Source of the DNA: CAZYJD01 sp964647785
GTDB taxonomy: Bacteria; Bacteroidota; Bacteroidia; NS11-12g; UBA9320
Length of the DNA: 26,960 nucleotides
Reading direction: 5' to 3'
Assembly: GCA_964647785.1 (NCBI GenBank)
Contig: CAZYJD010000023.1
Span: 1-26,960, forward strand
Part shown: positions 8,343 to 16,839 of the stretch, one piece after another
Position numbering within the stretch: the first letter of the stretch is position 1
Layout of the letters: every line of letters starts with the position of its first letter
Notes under the pieces: generated by a model
Told to the model about the DNA's origin: nothing
Databases searched by the model: none
The model's input: only the letters and a program-made list of their open reading frames with translations
Made by a program: the position numbers and the translations under genes

Positions 8343-9944
8343 ATGAAGAAGTATGCGCTTTTGTTAATTCTTCTTCAATTGTTGTTTACTTCATGCCTGA
8401 AGGATTTATACGAAACAGTTGAAGATTTTGAGAATGTAGAACGAGTGAAATGGGATCCTGATTTTGCCGGCCCGTTGGTTAAAACCTCGATGTCATTGCA
8501 AGATCTGGCCTTGGACAGCATCGCCTATGTTAGCACCGATCAGGATGGGCTGCTATATCTGGTTTATGAAGGTGAAGCCGGCAGCCTTACAGGATCAGAA
8601 ATTGTTAGTTTAGATGATCAGCAATTTGATGTGAATGTGAGTCTTAGTCCTGCCCAAATATCCGATATCAATATCAACGACTCGGTGATGGCTTTCTATA
8701 ATGTACCGATCACATTCAACTTTACGAATGACATGGATTTGGATTCGTTCATTCTTCAAGAAGGCGAATTGGAAATTGAATTGACCAACCAGCTTCCTTC
8801 AGATTGTCGTGTGGTATTCAATATGCCCTCTGTCAAACAAAACAATGAAACATTGAACAACTCTGTTTCTGTTGCAGCAGGAGGAAACGCTACGCGTTCA
8901 TTTCCTTTATCAGGTGCACGTTTTAATCTTGCCTCTTTAAGTCCGGCTTATAACCGCTTGCCCGTAGATGTATTTCTTTATGTGAAAAAAGGAAGCCGCT
9001 TGCCCTCATTAACGGATCAGCTGAATGTGAAGGTGAGATTCAAAAACTTGGATTATGAGCACCTATTTGGTCTCTTCAGTTCTGAAAAAATCCAGAGCAT
9101 ACATGATACGCTTGACCTTAATGTTGTTGAAAATGCAGGCATCAAAGGTTTTACCATTGAAGATCCCCGTTTAAAGTTTCGTTTTTATAATTCTTTTGGA
9201 GTTCCAGTGATTGCAGGGATAGAACCCGTTGAGTTTATATCCTCTGGAGGATCAACGACGGGAATAAGTGGCATTCCGTCTCCTTTGCCGATTCCTGTGC
9301 CCACGTACCAGCAAATTGGTCAGCTATTGGTTGACAGTTTTGAGTTGAATAAGCAAACGAGCAACTTTGCTTCTGAGCTGAGTAAGAAACCCTCTCGTTT
9401 CTCCTATTTCGCTGAAGGAGCAATTGCCCCGGGCTCAACACGTGGTTTTCTGAGCCACAACTCAATTTTCAAAGTAGAAGTGGCAGCGGAAGTTCCCTTG
9501 TGGGGAAGTGTTCAAGCGTTTGTTTTGGAACAGGAATCTGACTTTGTAGCGGATTTACCAGAAGAAACAGACTATATAAGATCGCTTAATTTGAAGCTAT
9601 TCTCTGTGAACCGATTTCCAATGAGTATTGAATTACAAGCCTATTTTATGGATAGCAACGGGCAAGTTTTGGATTCGCTTCTATCAGATGGCACTCAGCT
9701 GCTTCCTGCGGCTTCAGTCGATGCCAATGGAAGGGTGAACGAAGGAAGCCCCCACACATTGAACATCCCATTCAACCAATCGCGCATTGGGGCGCTTAAA
9801 GCTGCCAATAGAATTAAAATTCGAGCACAACTGGATACATACAACAGTGGGGGAAATTATCCATCCGTGAAATTTTATGAGGATTATGACCTCAAAATAA
9901 GATTGGCGCTTCAAGTAGGACTAACCATAGAGGAGGAATTATAA
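8343..9944 (+). CDS. large hypothetical lipoprotein paired with a DUF5723-like barrel
   Basis: 533 residues. I prefer the ATG at 8343 to an upstream GTG at 8304 because it gives a clean lipoprotein signal: basic MKKY, a hydrophobic core, then LFTSC with lipidated C18. The next residues are acidic (LKDLYETVEDFENVE), which in Bacteroidota can favour outer-membrane or surface placement of lipoproteins. The rest is beta-rich with no domain I recognise. Residues about 300-345 contain a glycine/proline-rich loop. The next gene starts one base after the stop, so the two products very likely act together at the outer membrane. A near-consensus -7 box TCACTTTG (8327-8334) would give a very short leader. 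Confidence 0.75.
   Translation: MKKYALLLILLQLLFTSCLKDLYETVEDFENVERVKWDPDFAGPLVKTSMSLQDLALDSIAYVSTDQDGLLYLVYEGEAGSLTGSEIVSLDDQQFDVNVSLSPAQISDININDSVMAFYNVPITFNFTNDMDLDSFILQEGELEIELTNQLPSDCRVVFNMPSVKQNNETLNNSVSVAAGGNATRSFPLSGARFNLASLSPAYNRLPVDVFLYVKKGSRLPSLTDQLNVKVRFKNLDYEHLFGLFSSEKIQSIHDTLDLNVVENAGIKGFTIEDPRLKFRFYNSFGVPVIAGIEPVEFISSGGSTTGISGIPSPLPIPVPTYQQIGQLLVDSFELNKQTSNFASELSKKPSRFSYFAEGAIAPGSTRGFLSHNSIFKVEVAAEVPLWGSVQAFVLEQESDFVADLPEETDYIRSLNLKLFSVNRFPMSIELQAYFMDSNGQVLDSLLSDGTQLLPAASVDANGRVNEGSPHTLNIPFNQSRIGALKAANRIKIRAQLDTYNSGGNYPSVKFYEDYDLKIRLALQVGLTIEEEL
9931..9936 (+). promoter_or_regulatory. strong Shine-Dalgarno AGGAGG before the barrel gene
   Basis: AGGAGG ends nine bases before the ATG at 9946. 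It is a rare strong ribosome-binding sequence in this window, but it also encodes the Glu-rich end of the lipoprotein, so it may be coincidental. Confidence 0.4.
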
Positions 9945-9945
9945 G

Positions 9946-11265
9946 ATGAAGAAGCTCAATATTTTACTTTTCATGGTACTCATTTCTGCAGGAGTGATGG
10001 CCCAACAAAATTTGGTCATCTACAACATGAAGACCCTACCTCAAAGGCAATATGCCAATCCGGCCATGAATCCTGATGCGCGTTTTTACGTTGGCATCCC
10101 CGGAATTTCATCTACCTACATCAACTCTTCTTTTGCGGCATTTACGATCAGTGATTTGCGTTCAACCTTAGAAACTGCTCCAGATGGTGCACAGGTATTA
10201 AATGTAAACAAGTTAGGCGATGTTTTGGGCCAACCCAATTACATGAAACTGAATACGGATGCAGAGCTGATTAGTTTTGGTTTCAAGTTGAAAAAGAATT
10301 TCTTCTTTGCCAATGCAACCCTGAGAAATCAATTCAGATTTCAATATCCCGAAGACCTTTTGCGATTTGCCTTGCAAGGTAACGGAGGCAAAAATCTTGG
10401 AAAAGACTTCAATTTTGGGTTTGGCTTTGATGTGTTGCAATACCTGGAAACCGGTATCGGCTGGAGCAGAGAGTTCACGGATAAGTTGACCATAGGATTG
10501 AGAGCTAAGTATTATCAAGGCATCAATAATTTAAGCGTTGAGAGAATGGATTTGAACTTCAGGACAGATCCAAATGATTACAGCTGGCTTATAAGTAGTA
10601 ATGTGAAAGTGAATGTATCCTCTTCCATTGGCGGTATTGAATTGCCAGATACTTTCCCGAACGGCTTGGATTTTAAAGAGGCAGAAAATATCCGTTTCCC
10701 ATTCAAGAATTATGGTTTCGGAATGGATCTGGGCGCTCGCTATAAGTTGAACAAGAAACTCACATTATCGGCTAGTTTGGTAGACCTTGGTTACATTGAT
10801 TGGAAAGAGAGTTCTTATACCTTCCAATCGAAAAATCCTGGCAGAGAATTTAGGTTTGAGGGCGTCGAAATTGATAACTTTTTTAATGACAGCGTGGCGT
10901 GGGAGCGCTCTTTTGAGCAATTGGGCGATACCATGCTCGATCAATTCAATCTTCAATCTTCTGAAGAACAGTATGTTACGAGGATGTTCAGTGAGTTCTA
11001 TTTAGGGGCAAATCTGAATGTATTTAAAAACCACAATGCGGGTTTGTTGGTATATGGTAGTTGGTATAATAAAAAGTTGTACCCTGCATTTACCGTTAGC
11101 TGGAACTCAAAAATCAGAAGAATCTTAGGCGTTTCTGTGGCCTGGTCTTACATGAATAGGAGTTTTGCGAATTTGGGTGCCGGCCTTAGCATCAATGCAG
11201 GCCCTGTGCAGTTTTATGTGGTATCTATACAGCCCCATTCGGCCGGTGAATACACGTTCAATTGA
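9946..11265 (+). CDS. DUF5723-like outer-membrane beta-barrel protein
   Basis: 439 residues. The signal peptide (1-19, ending VMA before Q) is followed by NMKTLPQRQYANPAMNPDARFYVGIP. This is the NPA-containing opening seen in DUF5723 and PorP/SprF-type outer-membrane proteins. Alternating hydrophobic strands, repeated GFGFD/GMDLGARYKL patterns and aromatic-rich strand ends support a beta barrel. The protein ends with short strands rather than a T9SS sorting domain. The assignment to DUF5723 is from remembered similarity and is not certain. A more general PorP/SprF-like label is the alternative. It starts one base after the lipoprotein stop and is surely cotranscribed with it. Function is unknown. 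A surface assembly or gliding-related role is conjecture. Confidence 0.72.
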   Translation: MKKLNILLFMVLISAGVMAQQNLVIYNMKTLPQRQYANPAMNPDARFYVGIPGISSTYINSSFAAFTISDLRSTLETAPDGAQVLNVNKLGDVLGQPNYMKLNTDAELISFGFKLKKNFFFANATLRNQFRFQYPEDLLRFALQGNGGKNLGKDFNFGFGFDVLQYLETGIGWSREFTDKLTIGLRAKYYQGINNLSVERMDLNFRTDPNDYSWLISSNVKVNVSSSIGGIELPDTFPNGLDFKEAENIRFPFKNYGFGMDLGARYKLNKKLTLSASLVDLGYIDWKESSYTFQSKNPGREFRFEGVEIDNFFNDSVAWERSFEQLGDTMLDQFNLQSSEEQYVTRMFSEFYLGANLNVFKNHNAGLLVYGSWYNKKLYPAFTVSWNSKIRRILGVSVAWSYMNRSFANLGAGLSINAGPVQFYVVSIQPHSAGEYTFN

Positions 11266-11334
11266 CCTGCGCTTCGGGATGAATATCACTGCTTTGCGAA
11301 AAGCAAAAGGAGATACAGGAGAGGAGTAAGGCCA

Positions 11335-12225
11335 TTACCGGATGAGTGCAATGGCTTGATTCAGCGCATTTTCTGACTTGGCTGAAATCCAATGCACATT
11401 CATTTGATTTCTCAACCATGTGAGCTGTCTTTTGGCGTACCTTCTGCTATTTCGCTTGAACAGTTCTATTGCTTCGGGGAAGCTGAGTTCACCATCCAAA
11501 TAGGAAAAAAATTCTTGATAACCTACCGTGCGCAGAGCTTCCAGCGATTTGAATGGGTGGAGACGTTTCACTTCTTCGAGCAGCCCGGCTTCCAACATTT
11601 GGTCGCACCGATGATTGATTCGTTCATAGAGCTGATCTCGTTCCCATTCAAGTGCGATCAGAACACATTCAAAGTTGGGTTGAGTTTTTGTTACCTCATA
11701 AAGCTCTTTAAGCCTCTTTCCCGAGAGTTTACATAACTCAATGGCCCTGATCATTCGCTGCGGATTCATTAGATCAACCAGTTTTCCTGCCTCGGGATCA
11801 AGTTCGATTAATATTTGCTGAAGGGTTTCAATATCTAAGGATGAGAGCGATTCTCGGAGTTCATCATTGCGTTCCGGGAGGTTGGATAGGCCCTCACAGA
11901 AGGCTTTTAAGTAGAGCCCGGTTCCGCCCACAAGTACAGGTGTTTTTTGTTGAGCCAGCAATGCATTGGCTATGGCTGTGCTGTCTTTCTGGAATTGCCC
12001 GGCATTGTAAGTGTCATGGATGGATGCGCAAGCACAAAGATGGTGTGGGATGTCGCGCATCTCTTCATCAAGGGGCCTGGCGGTGCCAATTTTCATTTCC
12101 CGATAAATCTGTCGGGAGTCTGCACAGATAATCTCCGTTTTGAGTGCAGCTGCTACACGGGTGGCAAAGGCTGTTTTCCCTGAAGCGGTAGGACCACATA
12201 TGACGGCCACGCGAGGAGGCTTCAT
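11335..12225 (-). CDS. miaA: tRNA dimethylallyltransferase
   Basis: 296 residues, normal for MiaA. It transfers a dimethylallyl group to N6 of A37 in tRNAs that read codons starting with U, improving reading-frame maintenance. Visible motifs are the P-loop GPTASGKT (11-18), DSRQIYREMKIGTARP with the catalytic-region Asp, VGGTGLYLKA, NPQRMIRAIE and RTVGYQEF. The C-terminal region has the basic RRYAKRQLTWLRN helix that contacts tRNA. It is the last gene of the cca operon, starting three bases after the pRiA4b-like gene stops. The gap to the convergent barrel gene is 69 bases without a convincing terminator. Confidence 0.97.
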   Translation of the reverse strand: MKPPRVAVICGPTASGKTAFATRVAAALKTEIICADSRQIYREMKIGTARPLDEEMRDIPHHLCACASIHDTYNAGQFQKDSTAIANALLAQQKTPVLVGGTGLYLKAFCEGLSNLPERNDELRESLSSLDIETLQQILIELDPEAGKLVDLMNPQRMIRAIELCKLSGKRLKELYEVTKTQPNFECVLIALEWERDQLYERINHRCDQMLEAGLLEEVKRLHPFKSLEALRTVGYQEFFSYLDGELSFPEAIELFKRNSRRYAKRQLTWLRNQMNVHWISAKSENALNQAIALIR

Positions 12226-12228
12226 GCA

Positions 12229-12924
12229 TCAATCTTCTTCATCCTCACCGTAGAGGCTGAAGTCATCATCCTCATCTTCATCCATGCTTACATCCATGTC
12301 ATCATCTTCCGCTTCAGCTTCGTCACCTTCTACAGATTCATAAGTTTGGTAATCTTCATCGTCATAGCCTTCTTCCTCATCCTCAATTTTCAACTTCTTA
12401 ACAATGGAAGCTGTTGTTTTCTTTGGTTCATCGGAACCTTCCACCGGTTTGGCGGGTTCCTTGCCGCCGAGCATGCTTTTCACCAGGGCATCAAACTCAT
12501 TTTCCGGATCGGCAAGGGGAGTTAAATTTTTATACTGTTTGGGTGCTTCACCTTCCGAGCGAACCAACACAGGGTAAGATGATTTTGGATCACTTTTAAG
12601 AATCCGCATCAATGAAAGTCTAAGGGTCCATTCCTCATCATAGTCGCTAACATAAACGATCTTTTGATGGGGATCTGCAATGAACTGGTTCATTCGCGAT
12701 TTTTCCATCAGAGCAGCATTTGCTTTTTCTTCTGAAGAAATTTCCTTGCCTTTTCTCCAGTGGTCAGAGCTTAGATAGAATGATGCCGGCTTGCTGGCAT
12801 CAAAGCCAATGGCCTTTTGTATGGCCAGGTGTAAATCCAAGAAGCTTTGATTGGCTTGAATATCAATCACCCTTATAACATCGGCTTCATCTTCAAAAAT
12901 GATATTGAATCGGTAAACGAGCAT
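12229..12924 (-). CDS. pRiA4b ORF-3-like (IS1096 passenger TnpR-type) protein with acidic tail
   Basis: 231 residues. The first 150 resemble the plasmid pRiA4b ORF-3-like family: the YRFNIIFEDEADVIRVIDI opening, then a helix LDLHLAIQKAIGFD, the FYLSSDHWRKG element and a YVSDYDEEWTLRLSLM segment. Family names refer to a plasmid and a transposon, but no mobile element is present here. The last 60 residues are an extremely acidic low-complexity tail, probably disordered. The gene sits between cca and miaA with gaps of six and three bases, so a tie to tRNA maturation or to a nucleic-acid-binding partner is suggested by context only. There is no signal peptide. The biochemical role is unknown. Confidence 0.8.
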   Translation of the reverse strand: MLVYRFNIIFEDEADVIRVIDIQANQSFLDLHLAIQKAIGFDASKPASFYLSSDHWRKGKEISSEEKANAALMEKSRMNQFIADPHQKIVYVSDYDEEWTLRLSLMRILKSDPKSSYPVLVRSEGEAPKQYKNLTPLADPENEFDALVKSMLGGKEPAKPVEGSDEPKKTTASIVKKLKIEDEEEGYDDEDYQTYESVEGDEAEAEDDDMDVSMDEDEDDDFSLYGEDEED

Positions 12925-12930
12925 TGTTTT

Positions 12931-14343
12931 TTACTTAATAGGTTTCAGACCCATGTCCTGGCCTTTACGAATCACAAAACTAAGGGCATCGTTGTAATTA
13001 TTTTTTACTTCCCCATCCAAAATCGCCTCTTTCAAACTATTTTTCAATATGCCTATTTCTCTGCCAGCTTTCAATTCAAATATTTGCATGATTTCATGAC
13101 CATCAATGGGAGGTTGCCAGTTTCTGATTCGATCACGTTCTTCAACATCTTTGATTTTTTCTTCCACCAAGCTGAGATTGCGTAGAAATTTCTTCACCCG
13201 GGCCTCGTTTTTCGAGGTAATATCGCTTCTGCACAACGCCAATAAATCCCAAATGTCATCACCTGCATCAAAAATGAGTCTTCTCACAGCTGAATCGGTC
13301 ACCACTTCTTTGGCAAGCACAATGGGACGAAGATGAAGGCGTACCATTTTTTCGACATATTTCATATGCTCATTCAATGGTAAGCGCATGCGTCTGAAAA
13401 TGGGCTTAACCATGCGGGCTCCTTTATCTTCATGCCCATGAAAGGTCCATCCATTTCCTTTTTCAAATCGTTTGGTTTTAGGTTTGGCAATGTCATGAAG
13501 GATGGCTGACCATCGAAGCCATAGGTTATCGCTCAATGGACAAAGGTTATCCAGCACGCTGAGTGTGTGATAAAAGTTGTCTTTATGCCTAATGCCTTCT
13601 TTTTCTTCCACGCCTTGCAAGGCTGTTAATTCCGGAAAAATAAGCTTTAAAAGTCCGGTGTTATAAAGGAGCTTAAACCCGGCAGAGGGTTTATCACTCA
13701 TGATGATTTTATTCAATTCATCGGTGATACGTTCAGCGCTAACAATTTCAATGCGTTGATGATTTCTTTTAATGCCCTCAAGGGTTTCAGGGTCAATTTC
13801 AAAGTCTAAGCGCGATGCAAAGCGTATGGCACGCATCATTCGCAAGGGGTCATCGCTGAAAGTTATATCGGGATTCAGTGGCGTTCGAATGATTTTGTTT
13901 TGTAGGTCTTGAATGCCTTCAAAAGGATCCAGTAATTGGCCATAATTTTCCTTGTTTAGGCAAATGGCCATGGCGTTAATGGTTAGGTCTCGGCGGTTTT
14001 GATCATCTTCAAGGCTGCCTTCTTCCACCAGCGGCTTACGTGAATCTTTGCGGTAACTTTCTTTACGGGCTCCCACAAATTCAAGTTCCCATTGGTCAAA
14101 TTTGATATGAGCGGTTCCGAAGTTCTTGAATACATGTACCTGAGGATGACCATGGAGTTTGGCGGCAACCTTTTCAGCCCATTCAATGCCGCTACCTACG
14201 CATACAAAGTCGAGGTCAGTGCAGCTTCGGCCCATGATGTAATCCCTTACATAGCCCCCCACTACATAGGCTTCGGTCCCCAACTCATCAGCTGCTTCAC
14301 CCGCCAATCGGAATATTTTGTCACCAACTGCATCCTCGAACAT
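12931..14343 (-). CDS. cca: CCA tRNA nucleotidyltransferase with HD domain
   Basis: 470 residues. The class II nucleotidyltransferase head begins with VVGGYVRDYIMG and the catalytic DLD. RRDLTINAMA, DPFEGIQDLQ and RMMRAIRFASRL follow in order, typical of enzymes that add or repair the 3' CCA of tRNAs. A C-terminal HD domain shows HTLSVLDN, then the ILHDIAKPKT motif (His-Asp about residues 279-280), and could carry phosphodiesterase or phosphatase activity. The start ATG at 14343 lies only four bases after an exact -7 promoter box, implying a nearly leaderless transcript. It is the first gene of an operon with the pRiA4b-like gene and miaA. CCA-only versus A-adding specificity cannot be told apart from sequence here. 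Confidence 0.95.
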   Translation of the reverse strand: MFEDAVGDKIFRLAGEAADELGTEAYVVGGYVRDYIMGRSCTDLDFVCVGSGIEWAEKVAAKLHGHPQVHVFKNFGTAHIKFDQWELEFVGARKESYRKDSRKPLVEEGSLEDDQNRRDLTINAMAICLNKENYGQLLDPFEGIQDLQNKIIRTPLNPDITFSDDPLRMMRAIRFASRLDFEIDPETLEGIKRNHQRIEIVSAERITDELNKIIMSDKPSAGFKLLYNTGLLKLIFPELTALQGVEEKEGIRHKDNFYHTLSVLDNLCPLSDNLWLRWSAILHDIAKPKTKRFEKGNGWTFHGHEDKGARMVKPIFRRMRLPLNEHMKYVEKMVRLHLRPIVLAKEVVTDSAVRRLIFDAGDDIWDLLALCRSDITSKNEARVKKFLRNLSLVEEKIKDVEERDRIRNWQPPIDGHEIMQIFELKAGREIGILKNSLKEAILDGEVKNNYNDALSFVIRKGQDMGLKPIK

Positions 14344-14347
14344 GCTG

Positions 14348-14355
14348 CAAAGATA
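14348..14355 (-). promoter_or_regulatory. -7 promoter element TATCTTTG for the cca operon
   Basis: On the minus strand TATCTTTG matches TAnnTTTG exactly and is followed by CAGC and then the ATG of cca. With the usual -7 placement, transcription would start within about one base of the start codon. The -33 position is poor: ATGG at 19 bases, AATG at 20. Confidence 0.55.
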
Positions 14356-14407
14356 GTTCGGGCTGACAAATGACCCATTTGATTAATTGTGGTTGAAAAG
14401 GATTTAA

Positions 14408-15901
14408 TTGCAAGATGTGAAGCTACTTACCGCATCTGAAATAAAGGCTTGGGATATTGCCACCATGCAGGAGCAAGGGATCACCAGTCTCCAGCTCATG
14501 GAAAGAGCCTCGCGAAATCTGGTGTCTCATTTAAAAAAGCTCTGCACCAAAAAGGAGCAACTTTGTTTTTTATGTGGTCCAGGAAATAACGGAGGCGATG
14601 GGATTGCCATGGCTCGAATGATGCATTCAGCGGGTTATTCAGTGCAAGTGAAAGTTTTCCATGTAGGGAAAATGAGTGTTGAAATGCAACATAATCTGGA
14701 TGTTTTCAAAAGCCTCAGCCCTGAGAATATTTCAGAGTTTACACCGCTGGAGCTACCCGATCTGCAGCATTACAGCTTGATCATTGATGCATTGTTTGGC
14801 ACTGGAATCAAGCGTCCTCTAACGGCTGATTGGCGTAGGCTGATAGAGCACATCAATGATTTTAGAAAAAACGTTATCAGCATTGATATGCCAAGCGGCA
14901 TGCCAGCTGAATGGGCCTCGTTGGTGGAAGATTGGCCTTCAATTCGGGCCTGTCGTACGTTGAGCATTGAATTGCCCAAATGTTCTTTTTTTAGCCGTGA
15001 AGGATACCGCTTAACTGGTGAATGGGAAACCGTATCGATAGATCTCGTTCCTTATTTAAAGCCGGAGTCAGATTCTAAAACAATATGGATACGACCGGAA
15101 GCGTTTTTGCGTCATTTCCCGCTTAGAAGACGTTTTGACCACAAGGGTGATTTCGGACATGCATTGTTAATGGGAGGGAGCCTTGGAATGGCAGGCGCTG
15201 CGGTGATGGCATCAAAATCAGCACTGAGGGCAGGTTGTGGGTTGGTGAGTGTGTTGCTGGAAGAAAGTTTGATGCCCATTTTACATGCAGCCGTTCCACA
15301 AGCGATGTGCGTTTATAAGACGGATCAGCATAAGTATAAGGCAATTGCTGCGGGGCCAGGAATTGGTAAGAGTCAATTTGTAAAAGAAGAGCTAAAGCGG
15401 GTTATTCAATACGCCATGGATAATGAATTGCCCTTGTTACTCGATGCCGATGCGCTCAATATACTCTCGGAGAGCAGAGAATTTCCCCGAGGACCTGCTG
15501 TTTTATATACTCCGCATCTAGGAGAGTTTGATCGGATGATGGGAACTGTTGCCAGGAATGATTTTGAGCGAATGGAAGCAGCTGCTACCTGGGCAAATAA
15601 GCATCGTGCGTACCTGCTTTTAAAGGGAGGATACAGCGTTTTGTTCTCGCCCGATGGCAACCGATATGTTTTTAGCGATGGACATCCTTCTTTGGCAAAA
15701 GCCGGTAGCGGTGATGTGCTCACCGGCATTATTCTGGCGTTACTTGCACAGGGCTTGGAAGTTAAAGATGCAGCTTGTTTGGGATTGGTGATCCATGGGG
15801 CGGCAGCTCGTTTGGCTTCTGAGCAAACAGGAATGGCCGGTATGTGTATAGAAGATTTGATTTTTGGAATCTCAAGTTATTTAAAACAATGCGGATACTG
15901 A
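14408..15901 (+). CDS. nnr: bifunctional NAD(P)H-hydrate epimerase / ADP-dependent dehydratase
   Basis: 497 residues, standard for the fused enzyme. The N-terminal half (1-215) is the epimerase that interconverts R and S hydrates of NADH or NADPH: LMERASRNLVSHL, CGPGNNGGDGIAMARM, DALFGTGIKRPL and IDMPSGMPAE. The C-terminal half (220-490) is the ribokinase-fold dehydratase that repairs S-hydrates: LMGGSLGMAGAAVMAS, AAGPGIGKS, LLLDADALNIL, YTPHLGEF, LLKGG and KAGSGDVLTGI. No ATG precedes the conserved start. TTG at 14408 keeps the full epimerase N terminus, and GTG at 14417 is an alternative. The stop overlaps the start of the PorP/SprF-like gene by 13 bases. It is a cytoplasmic metabolite-repair enzyme. 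Confidence 0.95.
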   Translation: MQDVKLLTASEIKAWDIATMQEQGITSLQLMERASRNLVSHLKKLCTKKEQLCFLCGPGNNGGDGIAMARMMHSAGYSVQVKVFHVGKMSVEMQHNLDVFKSLSPENISEFTPLELPDLQHYSLIIDALFGTGIKRPLTADWRRLIEHINDFRKNVISIDMPSGMPAEWASLVEDWPSIRACRTLSIELPKCSFFSREGYRLTGEWETVSIDLVPYLKPESDSKTIWIRPEAFLRHFPLRRRFDHKGDFGHALLMGGSLGMAGAAVMASKSALRAGCGLVSVLLEESLMPILHAAVPQAMCVYKTDQHKYKAIAAGPGIGKSQFVKEELKRVIQYAMDNELPLLLDADALNILSESREFPRGPAVLYTPHLGEFDRMMGTVARNDFERMEAAATWANKHRAYLLLKGGYSVLFSPDGNRYVFSDGHPSLAKAGSGDVLTGIILALLAQGLEVKDAACLGLVIHGAAARLASEQTGMAGMCIEDLIFGISSYLKQCGY

Positions 15902-16818
15902 TCATATCAATTGTTTTTCTTCTGTTTAGTGCCCGAATGGCCGCACAAAATTTTGATCTATCAAACAACAAGCAATGGAACCAACTGATGCAGCTAAATC
16001 CTGCCCTTACTGCAGTTGGCGGCGAATTGCGAACATTGATCAATGCGCACGACGGATTGAATATTGGCTTGGAAACACCTCTCATCAATAAACCATGGCA
16101 GTTGGGGGTCATGTATGAACGCAGCTCGATTGAACAGATGAGTAGAAATCGTTTCAATGCTTATGTTTCGCATTTGAAGGAGTTAAAGAACAACGGGGTG
16201 CTTCGCATGGGCTTGAGCGGACACTGGACCGATCAAAGGTTTTTTCCACCCTCCGAAGGCAATTATGTATTCAAAGATTTTAGTGGCTTTATTTACATGG
16301 TTGATAGTGCATTGCATACCAAAAGGAGAGAAATGCAAACTTATCTGAGCACAGGTGCAGGCTTAACTTTTGAAAAGAAAAACCTGCTTTTCGGCTTAAG
16401 TGCCCGAAATTTAATCCCGCAGGATGTGTCTCTTTTTGAAGGGATTGAGCTGAAAATAAAACCCGAAATAAGTGCACAATTGGGCGGATATTTTGGGAAA
16501 CAAGAATATCGAGCATGGTTTCCTAGCGCGGTATACAGCTATCAAAATGGTGAGCAGTACTTCCAATTTGGCGTATCTCATATGAGAAAATTCCTGAGCA
16601 TCCATGCGTTGGCAGAGGTGATGGAGAACAATGGCCAATTTGGCTTTGGGTTGAATTACCGCAGAGGGCCTGTTTTTATTTCGTTGCTGTACCGAGACGA
16701 CTACCGCGCATTCACCTCACTCAGTGCGGAGAATTTACAATTCGTGCTACATTTTACCTTGCTCAAAGGCAGCAGAGCAAGCACCGAAATGGTACAAAAA
16801 CTGAAGTTATTGTATTAG
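15889..16818 (+). CDS. PorP/SprF-like outer-membrane protein
   Basis: 309 residues from the ATG at 15889. An upstream ATG at 15844 would place 15 extra residues before the signal peptide and deepen the overlap with nnr. The signal peptide MRILIISIVFLLFSARMAA is followed by NFDLSNNKQWNQLMQLNPALTAVGGELRTLI, resembling the NPA-type opening of PorP/SprF family type IX secretion and gliding proteins. Later strands alternate hydrophobic and polar residues (MGLSGHWTDQRFF, LLFGLSARNLIP, FGFGLNYRRGPVFISLLYRDDY), as in a beta barrel. Other T9SS partners (SprE, peptidoglycan-binding PorE) are not adjacent, although an OmpA-domain protein lies convergently 16 bases away. Family membership is probable, not proven. 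Confidence 0.68.
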   Translation: MRILIISIVFLLFSARMAAQNFDLSNNKQWNQLMQLNPALTAVGGELRTLINAHDGLNIGLETPLINKPWQLGVMYERSSIEQMSRNRFNAYVSHLKELKNNGVLRMGLSGHWTDQRFFPPSEGNYVFKDFSGFIYMVDSALHTKRREMQTYLSTGAGLTFEKKNLLFGLSARNLIPQDVSLFEGIELKIKPEISAQLGGYFGKQEYRAWFPSAVYSYQNGEQYFQFGVSHMRKFLSIHALAEVMENNGQFGFGLNYRRGPVFISLLYRDDYRAFTSLSAENLQFVLHFTLLKGSRASTEMVQKLKLLY

Positions 16819-16822
16819 GCTT

Positions 16823-16839
16823 CTTAAACTGAGTTTAAG
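16823..16839. terminator. palindromic hairpin between convergent genes
   Basis: CTTAAAC-TGA-GTTTAAG is a perfect 7-bp stem with a 3-base loop lying between the PorP/SprF-like stop (16816-16818) and the OmpA-type gene, whose stop codon (16835-16837) is inside it. GCTTTT follows on the + strand. No T-run follows on the minus strand. A weak shared terminator is plausible. Confidence 0.4.

Noticed and set aside
11291..11304. Hairpin GCTTT-GCGA-AAAGC between the barrel gene and miaA
   Set aside because: The stem is only five pairs and no T-run follows on either strand, so I do not call a terminator.
12229..12924. Possible transposon or plasmid remnant, because the family name cites IS1096 and pRiA4b
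   Set aside because: No transposase, terminal repeats or target duplication is present, and the gene is tightly packed in a housekeeping operon.
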